A DNA stretch of 7,913 nucleotides from an uncultured Eubacteriales bacterium (GTDB lineage: Bacteria; Bacillota; Clostridia; Peptostreptococcales; Anaerovoracaceae). Of the stretch, positions 1 through 6,113 are shown in pieces (within the stretch, counting starts at the first letter, position 1; every line of letters begins with the position of its first letter). The notes below the pieces were generated by a model. The model did not search any database, was not told the DNA's origin, and saw nothing but the letters and a program-made list of their open reading frames with translations. The position numbers and the translations under genes are program-made. The stretch spans positions 1-7,913 of the forward strand of contig URWB01000104.1 of assembly GCA_900551415.1 (NCBI GenBank), given 5' to 3'.

Positions 1-5
1 ACAGG

Positions 6-56
6 GACATGGCAGGCCCGGAGCGCTTTGCCTGCCATGTCAGAAAAATTTTTATT
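6..56 (+). terminator. Intrinsic-terminator-like hairpin of the gene upstream of topA
   Basis: A perfect 12-bp inverted repeat pairs 6-17 with 30-41 (core ACATGGCAGGC / GCCTGCCATGT) around a 12-nt loop. A short A run and then five T's (49-53) follow. The T tract starts about 7 nt after the stem, which is a little far for a textbook terminator. Still, the GC-rich stem, the following T's and the promoter that starts right behind it fit the end of an upstream + strand gene. That gene is not in the window. Confidence 0.6.
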
Positions 57-83
57 GCAAAATGTTAAGTTTCGTACTATTAT
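55..83 (+). promoter_or_regulatory. Probable sigma-A promoter of topA
   Basis: TTGCAA (55-60) and TATTAT (78-83) are separated by exactly 17 nt, matching 4/6 and 5/6 of the sigma-A consensus. The expected start site is near 90, giving a leader of about 68 nt before the topA ATG. The -35 lies directly behind the upstream terminator, so topA and the genes after it would form an independent unit. Other TA-rich -10-like strings occur at 90-97, so the exact start is uncertain. Confidence 0.55.
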
Positions 84-157
84 ATGTGTTATTATATAGA
101 CTAAAATGGGAAATGTAAGATAAGCATAGAAGGAAAATAACGTTTTGTGGAGGAAAC

Positions 158-2290
158 ATGGCAACGCAAACAGCGAAAAAAACAACGACAAAAACAAAGA
201 CAGGCACAAAATCTGCGGGAAAATCCGCATCCAAGTCTGCGGCGAAAAAGACACTGGTCATCGTGGAATCTCCGTCCAAGGCGAAAACCATCGGCAAATA
301 TCTGGGCTCGTCCTATAAGGTCATTGCTTCGGTCGGACATGTCAGAGACCTGCCGAAGAGCAAACTGGGCATCGACGTGGAACACGATTTTGAGCCACAG
401 TATATTCCGATCCGCGGGAAGGGCGATCTGATCAAGGAGCTCAAAAAAGAGGCGAAGGCTGCCGGAAAAGTCTATCTGGCAACCGACCCGGACCGCGAGG
501 GAGAGGCAATCTCCTGGCATCTGGCTTTCCTCTTGGGACTGGACCCGGATCAGCCATGTCGCATCGTGTTCAACGAAATTACAAAGGATGCGATCAAAAA
601 GGCAGTCAAGTCGCCGCGTGCCATTGACATCGGTCTGGTGGACGCGCAGCAGGCCAGACGTGCGCTGGATCGCCTGGTGGGTTATCAGATCAGTCCGCTT
701 CTTTGGCGCAAGATACGCAGAGGACTGAGCGCGGGACGTGTACAGTCCGCGGCACTCAAAATCATCTGTGACCGCGAAAACGAAATACAGAATTTCAAAC
801 CACAGGAATACTGGAATATCCAGGTCAAATTCAAAAAGGGCAAACTCTTTGCCGCTAAGGTCGCCGAATATCAAAAGAAAAAGATCAGCATCGCGAGCAA
901 AGCTGAGGCAGACAAGGTGCTCACAGATCTCGCGGCCGGCAGTTATCGGGTCGCAGCCATCGTGCGCAGGGAACGGCAGCGTAAACCTTTCGCGCCGTTT
1001 ACCACCAGCAGTCTGCAGCAGGATGCCGCCAACAAGCTGAATTTTACGACCAAAAGAACGATGATGGTCGCGCAGCAGCTCTATGAAGGCGTGGAGGTCA
1101 AGGGAGCGGGAACGGTCGGTCTGGTCACCTATATCAGAACCGACTCGGTGCGTATCTCCGAAGAGGCCAAAGACATGGCGCGCGCCTACATCGAAGAAAA
1201 CTTCGGGAAGCAGTATACCGCGCAAAATATCTATACAAACAAGAAAAAGGATATTCAAGACGCGCATGAGGCAATTCGTCCCAGCAGACTTCAGTTGGAT
1301 CCCGAATCCATCAAGGAATCGCTGAGCAAGGATCAATATAATCTGTATAAGTTAATCTGGACGCGCTTTTTGGCCAGTCAGATGGCGCCCGCGATCTTTG
1401 ACAGTATGCAGGTCAGTATCGAAAACGGCGAGTACGGTCTCAAGGCATCCGGTTCTAAGCTGATCTTTGATGGTTACCAAAAGGTCTATTCCCCGAATCT
1501 GGATGAGGATAAGGATAAATTGCTGCCTGAGCTGGACGAGGGAGAAACCCTCAAGGCGGAGGAGATTCTGCCTGAGCAGAAATTCACCGAGCCGCCTGCG
1601 AGATTTACCGAGGCGAGCCTGGTAAAGGAGCTGGAGGAAAAGAACATCGGCCGTCCAAGTACCTACGCGCCGATCATCGCGACGATCTTGGAGAGAAAGT
1701 ACATCGCGCGCGAAAAGAAAGTGCTGGTGCCGACCGACCTCGGATTTTTGGTCACCCAGCTGATGGAAGAATACTTTAAGGAAATCGTCGATACCGGCTT
1801 TACCGCGGAGATGGAAGACAAGCTGGACGATGTCGAAACCAAGAACTTGAACTGGAAGCAGGTCGTTCGGGATTTTTACGGACCATTTGAAAAGGAGCTG
1901 GAGGTCGCGGACAAAGCCATCGAAAAGGTGGAATTGCCGGAGCAGATCACTGACGAGGTCTGCGAACTGTGCGGCAGGCCGATGGCCATCAAATCCGGCA
2001 GGTTTGGTGAATTTCTTGCCTGCACCGGCTATCCGGAGTGCAAGAATACCAAGCCGATCGTGAAGGCAACCGGTGTCAAGTGTCCGGATTGCGGCGGTGA
2101 TATTGTCGCCAGACGCGGACGTTCCGGCAAGATCTTTTACGGCTGCAGCAATTATCCGACCTGCACGCGCGCGTACTGGTACAAACCAACCGACCGTAAG
2201 TGTCCGCAGTGCGGAGAACTTTTACTGGAAAAACACACAAAGACCACGAAATATGCATGTTCAAATGATAAATGTGGATATAAGGAATAA
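158..2290 (+). CDS. topA: DNA topoisomerase I (type IA), with a lysine-rich N-terminal tail
   Basis: This 710-aa type IA topoisomerase relaxes negatively supercoiled DNA by passing a strand through a transient single-strand break held by a 5'-phosphotyrosine. The TOPRIM domain begins near residue 32, with the catalytic glutamate E37 in VESPSKAKT and the metal-binding DPDREGE at 110-116. The catalytic tyrosine is Y325 in GLVTYIRTDS, with the conserved Arg at 327. The C-terminus carries three four-cysteine zinc fingers starting at C602, C642 and C682. Residues 1-31 form a low-complexity K/T/S/A tail with nine lysines that is not part of the catalytic core. ATG 158 has GGAGG at 149-153, and no other ATG lies between it and the TOPRIM motif, so the tail appears genuine. 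hslV starts 20 nt after the stop. Identification is secure; the function of the tail is not known. Confidence 0.97.
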   Translation: MATQTAKKTTTKTKTGTKSAGKSASKSAAKKTLVIVESPSKAKTIGKYLGSSYKVIASVGHVRDLPKSKLGIDVEHDFEPQYIPIRGKGDLIKELKKEAKAAGKVYLATDPDREGEAISWHLAFLLGLDPDQPCRIVFNEITKDAIKKAVKSPRAIDIGLVDAQQARRALDRLVGYQISPLLWRKIRRGLSAGRVQSAALKIICDRENEIQNFKPQEYWNIQVKFKKGKLFAAKVAEYQKKKISIASKAEADKVLTDLAAGSYRVAAIVRRERQRKPFAPFTTSSLQQDAANKLNFTTKRTMMVAQQLYEGVEVKGAGTVGLVTYIRTDSVRISEEAKDMARAYIEENFGKQYTAQNIYTNKKKDIQDAHEAIRPSRLQLDPESIKESLSKDQYNLYKLIWTRFLASQMAPAIFDSMQVSIENGEYGLKASGSKLIFDGYQKVYSPNLDEDKDKLLPELDEGETLKAEEILPEQKFTEPPARFTEASLVKELEEKNIGRPSTYAPIIATILERKYIAREKKVLVPTDLGFLVTQLMEEYFKEIVDTGFTAEMEDKLDDVETKNLNWKQVVRDFYGPFEKELEVADKAIEKVELPEQITDEVCELCGRPMAIKSGRFGEFLACTGYPECKNTKPIVKATGVKCPDCGGDIVARRGRSGKIFYGCSNYPTCTRAYWYKPTDRKCPQCGELLLEKHTKTTKYACSNDKCGYKE

Positions 2291-2310
2291 AATAGGAGGC
2301 TTATAAGGAA

Positions 2311-2850
2311 ATGGTACAATTTCATGCAACCACGATCTGCGCGGTCAGACGCGGACCGGACGATGTTTGCATCGGCGGTGACGGACAGGTAACAATGGGC
2401 GAGCACACCATTATGAAAAACGGAGCGAAAAAAGTCAGAAAAATCTATAAGAACACCGTTGTGACCGGATTCGCGGGTTCTGTGGCAGACGCCTTCGCGC
2501 TGACAGAAAAATTCGAAAAAAAGCTGGAGGAGCATGGCGGAAATCTCAAAAAAGCGGCGGTCGATCTGGCGCAGATCTGGCGTTCCGATAAGGGTATGCG
2601 CAGCCTGGAGGCACTGATGATTGTTGCGGATAAGGATTCTATGCTGGTTATCTCCGGCAACGGTGAGGTCATCGAACCGGATCAGCAGTTTGTAGCCATC
2701 GGCTCGGGCGGCAATTTCGCCTACGCCGCAGCCAACGCGCTGTTCAATAACACCGATCTGGACGCAGAAGCCATCGTGCGCGAATCTCTGCGCATCGCGA
2801 GCTCCATCTGTGTTTACACGAACAGCAATATTTCCGTAGAAAGATTATAA
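2311..2850 (+). CDS. hslV: ATP-dependent protease subunit HslV (ClpQ)
   Basis: This 179-aa protein is the threonine-protease subunit of HslVU, a bacterial proteasome-like complex in the cytoplasm in which HslV rings degrade substrates unfolded by HslU. It contains the family signatures FHATTI near the N-terminus, GGDGQVTMG, the GFAGSVADAF segment and the glycine-rich AIGSGGN stretch, and the length is normal. The likely nucleophile is Thr7, exposed after removal of a six-residue MVQFHA leader. Residue 2 is Val, so removal of Met alone would not give a Ser or Thr nucleophile. TAGGAGG at 2293-2299 and a second AAGGA next to ATG 2311 support the start. The gene sits between topA and hslU, with hslU starting 12 nt later, so it is probably co-transcribed and translated together with its partner. 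Confidence 0.96.
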   Translation: MVQFHATTICAVRRGPDDVCIGGDGQVTMGEHTIMKNGAKKVRKIYKNTVVTGFAGSVADAFALTEKFEKKLEEHGGNLKKAAVDLAQIWRSDKGMRSLEALMIVADKDSMLVISGNGEVIEPDQQFVAIGSGGNFAYAAANALFNNTDLDAEAIVRESLRIASSICVYTNSNISVERL

Positions 2851-2862
2851 GGAGGTTCCCCT

Positions 2863-4305
2863 ATGGCAGTAAAGAGCAAATTGTACAGTATGACGCCGAA
2901 GGAAATCGTAGCGGAACTGGATAAATATATCATCGGACAGGAGGACGCAAAAAAATCCGTAGCCATCGCGCTGAGAAACCGCTATCGGAGAAGTCTGCTT
3001 TCCGAAGAAATGCGAGAAGAAATCACCCCGAAGAATATCCTCATGATGGGACCTACAGGCTGCGGTAAGACCGAAATCGCCCGCCGTTTGGCGAAGCTGA
3101 TGGACGCGCCGTTCGTCAAGGTAGAGGCAACCAAGTTCACCGAGGTCGGTTATGTCGGTCGTGATGTGGATTCCATGGTGCGTGATCTCGTGGAGGCGTC
3201 CATGCGCGTGACTAAACAGAGCAAGTTAGAAGAAAAATACAGCATCGCCGAGGAAATCGCCGAGGAAAAAATCGTCGAGGCGATTATTCCGGGCAAGAAC
3301 AAGAAAAAAACCGGACAGGGCAAGAATCCGTTTGACTTCATCATGAACAGCGGCGGTTATCCCAGCCAGAAGCAGCAATATCTGGACAGCCAGTCCTCGA
3401 AGGACGGAACCGCGCCGGAGGAAAACAGCGTGGAGATGGCCAGAGAGCAGGTCAGACAGCAGCTGCGTCAGGGGCTTTTGGAGGAACAGTATATCGAAAT
3501 CGAAGTGACCGATGTACCGAAGGGCAACCAGCTCGATATGAGCAATGAAGGCATGAGCATCGCGATCGGTAATATCTTTGGAGATCTCATACCGCCAAAG
3601 ACCAAAAAGAAAAACTGCAAGGTCAAGGATGCGCGCAAAATTCTGCGTGAACAGGAAGCGCAGAAGCTGATCGATATGGATCAGGTTACCGATGAAGCGA
3701 TCGAGAACGCGGAGCAGAACGGCATTATCTTTATCGACGAGATCGATAAAATCGCGTCCGGTTCCCGTATGACCTCCGGCGCGGATGTTTCCCGTGAGGG
3801 CGTGCAGCGTGATATTCTGCCGATCGTCGAGGGCAGCGTGATCAATACCAAATATGGTCCGGTGCGCACCGATCATATTCTGTTCATCGGCGCGGGCGCG
3901 TTTCATATCGTCAAGCCGACAGATCTGATTCCGGAGCTGCAGGGTCGTTTTCCGATTCGTGTGACGCTCGACAATCTGAGCAAGGCGGATTTCGTGGAGA
4001 TTTTGACCAAGCCGGAAAACGCGCTGATCAAACAGCACAAGGCGCTTTTGGAAACCGAGGGCATCGAGGTGGAATTCACAGAGGGCGCCATCGATCAAAT
4101 CGCGACCATTTCCTTCATGATGAACGAGCAGACGGAGAACATCGGCGCGAGAAGACTGCATACAATTCTTGAAAAACTCCTCGAGGATATTTCGTTCAAT
4201 ATTCCGGAAATGAACGAGGAGAAGCTGACCATCGACGAGGACTATGTCAAAGATCGATTCAAGGAAACCATCCATGCGGAGGATTTGGACCGTTATATCT
4301 TGTAA
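2863..4305 (+). CDS. hslU: ATP-dependent protease ATPase subunit HslU (ClpY)
   Basis: This 480-aa AAA+ unfoldase recognises, unfolds and threads substrates into HslV. Visible motifs, in order, are Walker A GPTGCGKTE (63-71, K69), the pore loop GYVG (96-99), Walker B IIFIDEID (D292, E293), the arginine-finger region ELQGRFPIR (R362) and sensor 2 GARRLH (R430). The C-terminal DLDRYIL matches the tail that docks into HslV. Between Walker A and B lies the I domain, which holds a hydrophilic K/G/Q/S-rich insert at about residues 145-190. That makes the protein somewhat longer than the E. coli (443 aa) and Bacillus (467 aa) forms. A strong AAGGAGG overlaps the hslV stop and lies 7 nt before ATG 2863. 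The TAA stop is followed by a hairpin and codY. Confidence 0.97.
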   Translation: MAVKSKLYSMTPKEIVAELDKYIIGQEDAKKSVAIALRNRYRRSLLSEEMREEITPKNILMMGPTGCGKTEIARRLAKLMDAPFVKVEATKFTEVGYVGRDVDSMVRDLVEASMRVTKQSKLEEKYSIAEEIAEEKIVEAIIPGKNKKKTGQGKNPFDFIMNSGGYPSQKQQYLDSQSSKDGTAPEENSVEMAREQVRQQLRQGLLEEQYIEIEVTDVPKGNQLDMSNEGMSIAIGNIFGDLIPPKTKKKNCKVKDARKILREQEAQKLIDMDQVTDEAIENAEQNGIIFIDEIDKIASGSRMTSGADVSREGVQRDILPIVEGSVINTKYGPVRTDHILFIGAGAFHIVKPTDLIPELQGRFPIRVTLDNLSKADFVEILTKPENALIKQHKALLETEGIEVEFTEGAIDQIATISFMMNEQTENIGARRLHTILEKLLEDISFNIPEMNEEKLTIDEDYVKDRFKETIHAEDLDRYIL

Positions 4306-4315
4306 ACATCAAAGC

Positions 4316-4348
4316 ACGCGCGGACCGAAAAATCCGGTATCCGCGCGT
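4316..4348 (+). other. GC-rich hairpin between hslU and codY
   Basis: A 9-bp stem pairs 4316-4324 with 4340-4348 (ACGCGCGGA / TCCGCGCGT). It is extended by CCG/CGG (4325-4327 with 4335-4337) across a 2-nt bulge, with an A-rich 7-nt loop. No T run follows, so it is not a standard intrinsic terminator. It ends 14 nt before the likely codY ATG, where a Shine-Dalgarno sequence would be expected. It could be an RNA processing or stability element, a translational control structure, or a partial transcriptional attenuator. The sequence alone does not decide. Confidence 0.6.
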
Positions 4349-4362
4349 TGCCGCATCAAAAT

Positions 4363-5133
4363 ATGGGCAGAGAATTTTTAGAAAAAATCAGAAAAATGAA
4401 CTGGGTACTCAGTGAGAGTACGACAGGCAGCCTCTCTTATACGGATCTGAGCCGGATTATGAGCGAGCTGATCCACGCCAATACGTATATCATCAATGCG
4501 CAGGGGCGTGTGCTCGGCGTGGGCTATACGAACGCGGAGGACGACACCTCCACCTATATCGACGAACTGGGCTTTGAAAAAATTCCGGAGGCGAACAATC
4601 GCAATCTGCTGAAGCTCACCGAAACAAAGGTCAACCTGCTCGGTGAGAAACTCAAGGAAATTCTGGGCGAGGATTATCCGCAGAGCGGCAAATACCACAT
4701 GTTCATTCCGTCCGTCTGCGGCGGTAAACGAATCGGAACGATTCTGCTCGCGAAGTACGGCGCGGCGTTTACGGACGAGGATGTAGCGCTCGGCGAATAC
4801 GGCGCAACCGTTGTCGGACTGGAAATCCAACGCAAGGATCAGCAGGCCATGATTCATGAACGCAATCTGCGTATGGCGGTGGACATGGCTGTCTGCAGTC
4901 TCTCCTACTCGGAGCATGACGCGCTGCAGCGGATCATCGCGCAGATGGAGGAAGACGAGGACGTGATCATCGCCAGCAAGATCGCCGCCAAATACAAGCT
5001 GACCAATTCCGTCATCGTCAGCGCGCTCAAAAAAATGGAGAGCGCGGGCATTTTAGAAACGAAATCGCTGGGGATGAAGGGAACCTACATTAAGGTTCTG
5101 AATCCTTATCTGAAAAATTCGCTGACCGTATAA
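4363..5133 (+). CDS. codY: GTP/branched-chain amino acid-responsive global transcriptional regulator CodY (divergent)
   Basis: CodY is a dimeric cytosolic repressor that reads branched-chain amino acids and GTP and controls nitrogen metabolism, stationary-phase and sporulation genes. From ATG 4363 the protein is 256 aa, close to the 259 aa of the Bacillus form. The N-terminal GAF domain includes GRVLG at 48-52 and EYGATVVGLEI. The C-terminal winged helix includes ASKIAA at 204-209, SVIVSALKKMESAG and the family hallmark SLGMKGTYIKVLN. The effector region is divergent: no Arg occurs between residues 50 and 79, where Bacillus has R61. The helix-turn-helix Arg (Bacillus R214) is Asn215. No Shine-Dalgarno sequence is visible before ATG 4363, nor before an in-frame TTG at 4348 that would add five residues. 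ATG 4363 is chosen because it fits the CodY N-terminus. Position after hslVU matches Bacillus. Confidence 0.93.
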   Translation: MGREFLEKIRKMNWVLSESTTGSLSYTDLSRIMSELIHANTYIINAQGRVLGVGYTNAEDDTSTYIDELGFEKIPEANNRNLLKLTETKVNLLGEKLKEILGEDYPQSGKYHMFIPSVCGGKRIGTILLAKYGAAFTDEDVALGEYGATVVGLEIQRKDQQAMIHERNLRMAVDMAVCSLSYSEHDALQRIIAQMEEDEDVIIASKIAAKYKLTNSVIVSALKKMESAGILETKSLGMKGTYIKVLNPYLKNSLTV

Positions 5134-5182
5134 TTTACCGCGGTACGCGGAACAAAGGTTTCACGTAATTTACGAAATACAA

Positions 5183-5214
5183 TTGACACCACCCCCTTTG
5201 ACAGCACATAAACT
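5183..5214 (+). promoter_or_regulatory. Candidate promoter of yunB (sigma-A -35 with a sigma-E-like -10)
   Basis: A perfect TTGACA (5183-5188) stands 18 nt from CATAAA (5207-5212). CATAAACT (5207-5214) also resembles the sporulation sigma-E -10 (CATACANT), and yunB is a sigma-E gene in Bacillus. I see no convincing sigma-E -35 (ATA-type) at the right distance, so which factor is used is open. Transcription would begin near 5219-5221, giving an extremely short leader with the Shine-Dalgarno at its 5' end. Such a transcript lacks the 5' arm of the overlapping hairpin. Confidence 0.45.
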
Positions 5215-5231
5215 GTTTGAGGGGGATTTTT
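5192..5231 (+). terminator. Terminator-like hairpin after codY, overlapping the yunB start signals
   Basis: Arms 5192-5204 and 5213-5225 pair through CCCCC/GGGGG, T-A, two G-U wobbles around one mismatch, and ACAG/CTGT, with an 8-nt loop CACATAAA. The sequence continues ATTTTT (5226-5231), the classical U tract. It lies 58 nt after the codY stop and most likely ends the topA-hslVU-codY transcript. Its 3' arm contains the GAGGGGG that serves as Shine-Dalgarno for yunB, and its loop contains the likely -10 of the yunB promoter. A separate small CCGCG-GTA-CGCGG hairpin (5138-5150) lies just after codY and has no T tract. Confidence 0.65.
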
Positions 5232-5232
5232 C

Positions 5233-5895
5233 GTGCGAAAACGCGGGAAAAGAAGTGCTATGCGTAGAATATCGGTCATGCTTTTGGGTCTTGTGATGAT
5301 GCTGGTCGGAGGACTGTGGCTGTTTCAGGACGCCTATGGTAAAAATATCGCGGGCGCCGCGGAGGATATCGCGGTCAATATGGTTTCCGGCAAGATCAAC
5401 GCGAGTTTGAGGGAAGGCTTTTATAGCGAAACCTTCACGCAGCCGCTGCTGCGGGTGGAACGCGACAAGAACGGACGTGTGCAGTATATCGAGCCTGATA
5501 CCGGCCTGATTAACCGGCTTGTCATGGATTTTGCGGGCGGCGTGAAGGAATCCTATAACCCGGATGAGATCGCGCGGTGTAAGGTGAATTTAGGCGTTCT
5601 GACAGGCAGCCGTTTTTTGTCGCAGCTGCCGATTCGGACAACGATCAAAGTGCAGCCGCTGAGTCTGACAAAAATCACCTGCAGCACCGGTTTTGAGTCA
5701 CAGGGTATCAATCAGACACGCTATTATGTGCGGTGCGACGTGGAAAGCCGGATTCGCGTACTCGCGCCCTTCACCAACGAAACCGCGCAGATCAGGCGTA
5801 GCTATCAGATTGCCGAAGCCGTCATCGTCGGGCAGGTTCCGGACAGTTATGTTGTCGTGCCGGAGGAAAGCATTCTCGACGCGATGGAGTTTTGA
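5233..5895 (+). CDS. yunB: Sporulation protein YunB
   Basis: This 220-aa protein belongs to the Spore_YunB family, which is needed for proper spore formation in Bacillus; its molecular activity is not established. A basic N-terminus (MRKRGKRSAMRR) precedes one membrane-spanning helix at about residues 13-31, so the rest is probably outside the cytoplasmic membrane or between the forespore membranes. Family signatures are LGVLTGS, GINQTRYYVR from residue 158 and AEAVIVGQVPDSY ending at Y206. GTG 5233 is chosen because GAGGGGG (5219-5225) lies 7 nt upstream. An ATG at 5260 with a weak GAAG is the alternative and would remove nine residues but keep the membrane helix. The gene is the only one in the window ending in TGA, and its frame stays open for 33 codons afterwards. 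It implies an endospore-forming host. Confidence 0.9.
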   Translation: MRKRGKRSAMRRISVMLLGLVMMLVGGLWLFQDAYGKNIAGAAEDIAVNMVSGKINASLREGFYSETFTQPLLRVERDKNGRVQYIEPDTGLINRLVMDFAGGVKESYNPDEIARCKVNLGVLTGSRFLSQLPIRTTIKVQPLSLTKITCSTGFESQGINQTRYYVRCDVESRIRVLAPFTNETAQIRRSYQIAEAVIVGQVPDSYVVVPEESILDAMEF

Positions 5896-5997
5896 GAAAG
5901 AGATGCCGCAGCAGAAGCCGGATTTGATGTGTCGCAGTTATTGCGAGAGGTTTCGGCAGAAAAACTCCACCTCACATTGGGACAAAAGTGCGCATAG
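5896..5997 (+). other. Open in-frame tail after the yunB stop
   Basis: Directly after the yunB TGA the same frame runs for 33 sense codons to a TAG at 5995-5997. It encodes a helix-prone, coding-like peptide including AAAEAGFDVSQLLREVSAEK. The run could be a former C-terminal extension cut by a nonsense change, the remains of another element, or chance: a 33-codon open run has roughly a one-in-five chance in random sequence of this composition. It has no start codon with a ribosome site of its own, and YunB already looks complete. It is listed to account for the sequence, not as a gene. Confidence 0.25.
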
Positions 5998-6022
5998 CGA
6001 AATCAGAGATTTCTATGCGCAC
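5988..6022. repeat. Hairpin 1 of the intergenic structured array
   Basis: GTGCGCATAG (5988-5997) pairs perfectly with CTATGCGCAC (6013-6022). After a 2-nt CG bulge the stem continues with AAATC / GATTT around an AGA loop. The total is 15 base pairs. The 5' arm contains the TAG that closes the open frame following yunB. No T tract follows. It is the first of four consecutive stem-loops in the yunB-yjiH intergenic region. Confidence 0.7.
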
Positions 6023-6023
6023 A

Positions 6024-6045
6024 TGGCGCTCACTCGCGAGCGCCA
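6024..6045. repeat. Hairpin 2 of the intergenic structured array
   Basis: TGGCGCTC (6024-6031) pairs perfectly with GAGCGCCA (6038-6045) around ACTCGC, one base after hairpin 1. A weaker CTT-CGC-AAG hairpin overlaps its 3' side at about 6046-6054. No coding potential supports an alternative explanation. Confidence 0.65.
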
Positions 6046-6072
6046 CTTCGCAAGGTGCTTTTGTCGATATTC

Positions 6073-6099
6073 CGGAAACATCGCACAGCGATATTTCCG
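6073..6099. repeat. Hairpin 3 of the intergenic structured array
   Basis: CGGAAA (6073-6078) and ATCGC (6080-6084) pair with GCGAT (6088-6092) and TTTCCG (6094-6099). This gives 11 base pairs with one C-A mismatch and a 3-nt ACA loop. The compact loops and near-perfect pairing resemble hairpins 1 and 4. Confidence 0.65.
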
Positions 6100-6113
6100 A
6101 CATAATAAGAAAG

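Noticed and set aside
101..1336. Long minus-strand open frame (411 aa) opposite topA
   Set aside because: It lies wholly on the reverse strand of a secure gene, has no recognisable domain and no ribosome site, and its length follows from the codon use of topA.
3226..4275. Minus-strand open frame (349 aa) opposite hslU
   Set aside because: Shadow of hslU: composition and length are explained by the sense gene, and no family features are visible.
4316..4348. hslU-codY hairpin as a rho-independent terminator
   Set aside because: The stem is strong, but the sequence after it has no T tract, so it is described only as a hairpin.
4348..4362. TTG 4348 as the codY start
   Set aside because: No Shine-Dalgarno is visible, it falls on the last base pair of the hairpin, and ATG 4363 gives a CodY-like N-terminus and length.
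4378..4917. Minus-strand open frame opposite codY
   Set aside because: Antisense shadow of a well-supported gene without its own start signals.
5138..5150. CCGCG-GTA-CGCGG hairpin after codY as a terminator
   Set aside because: The stem is only 5 bp and no T run follows; the hairpin at 5192-5231 is far better.
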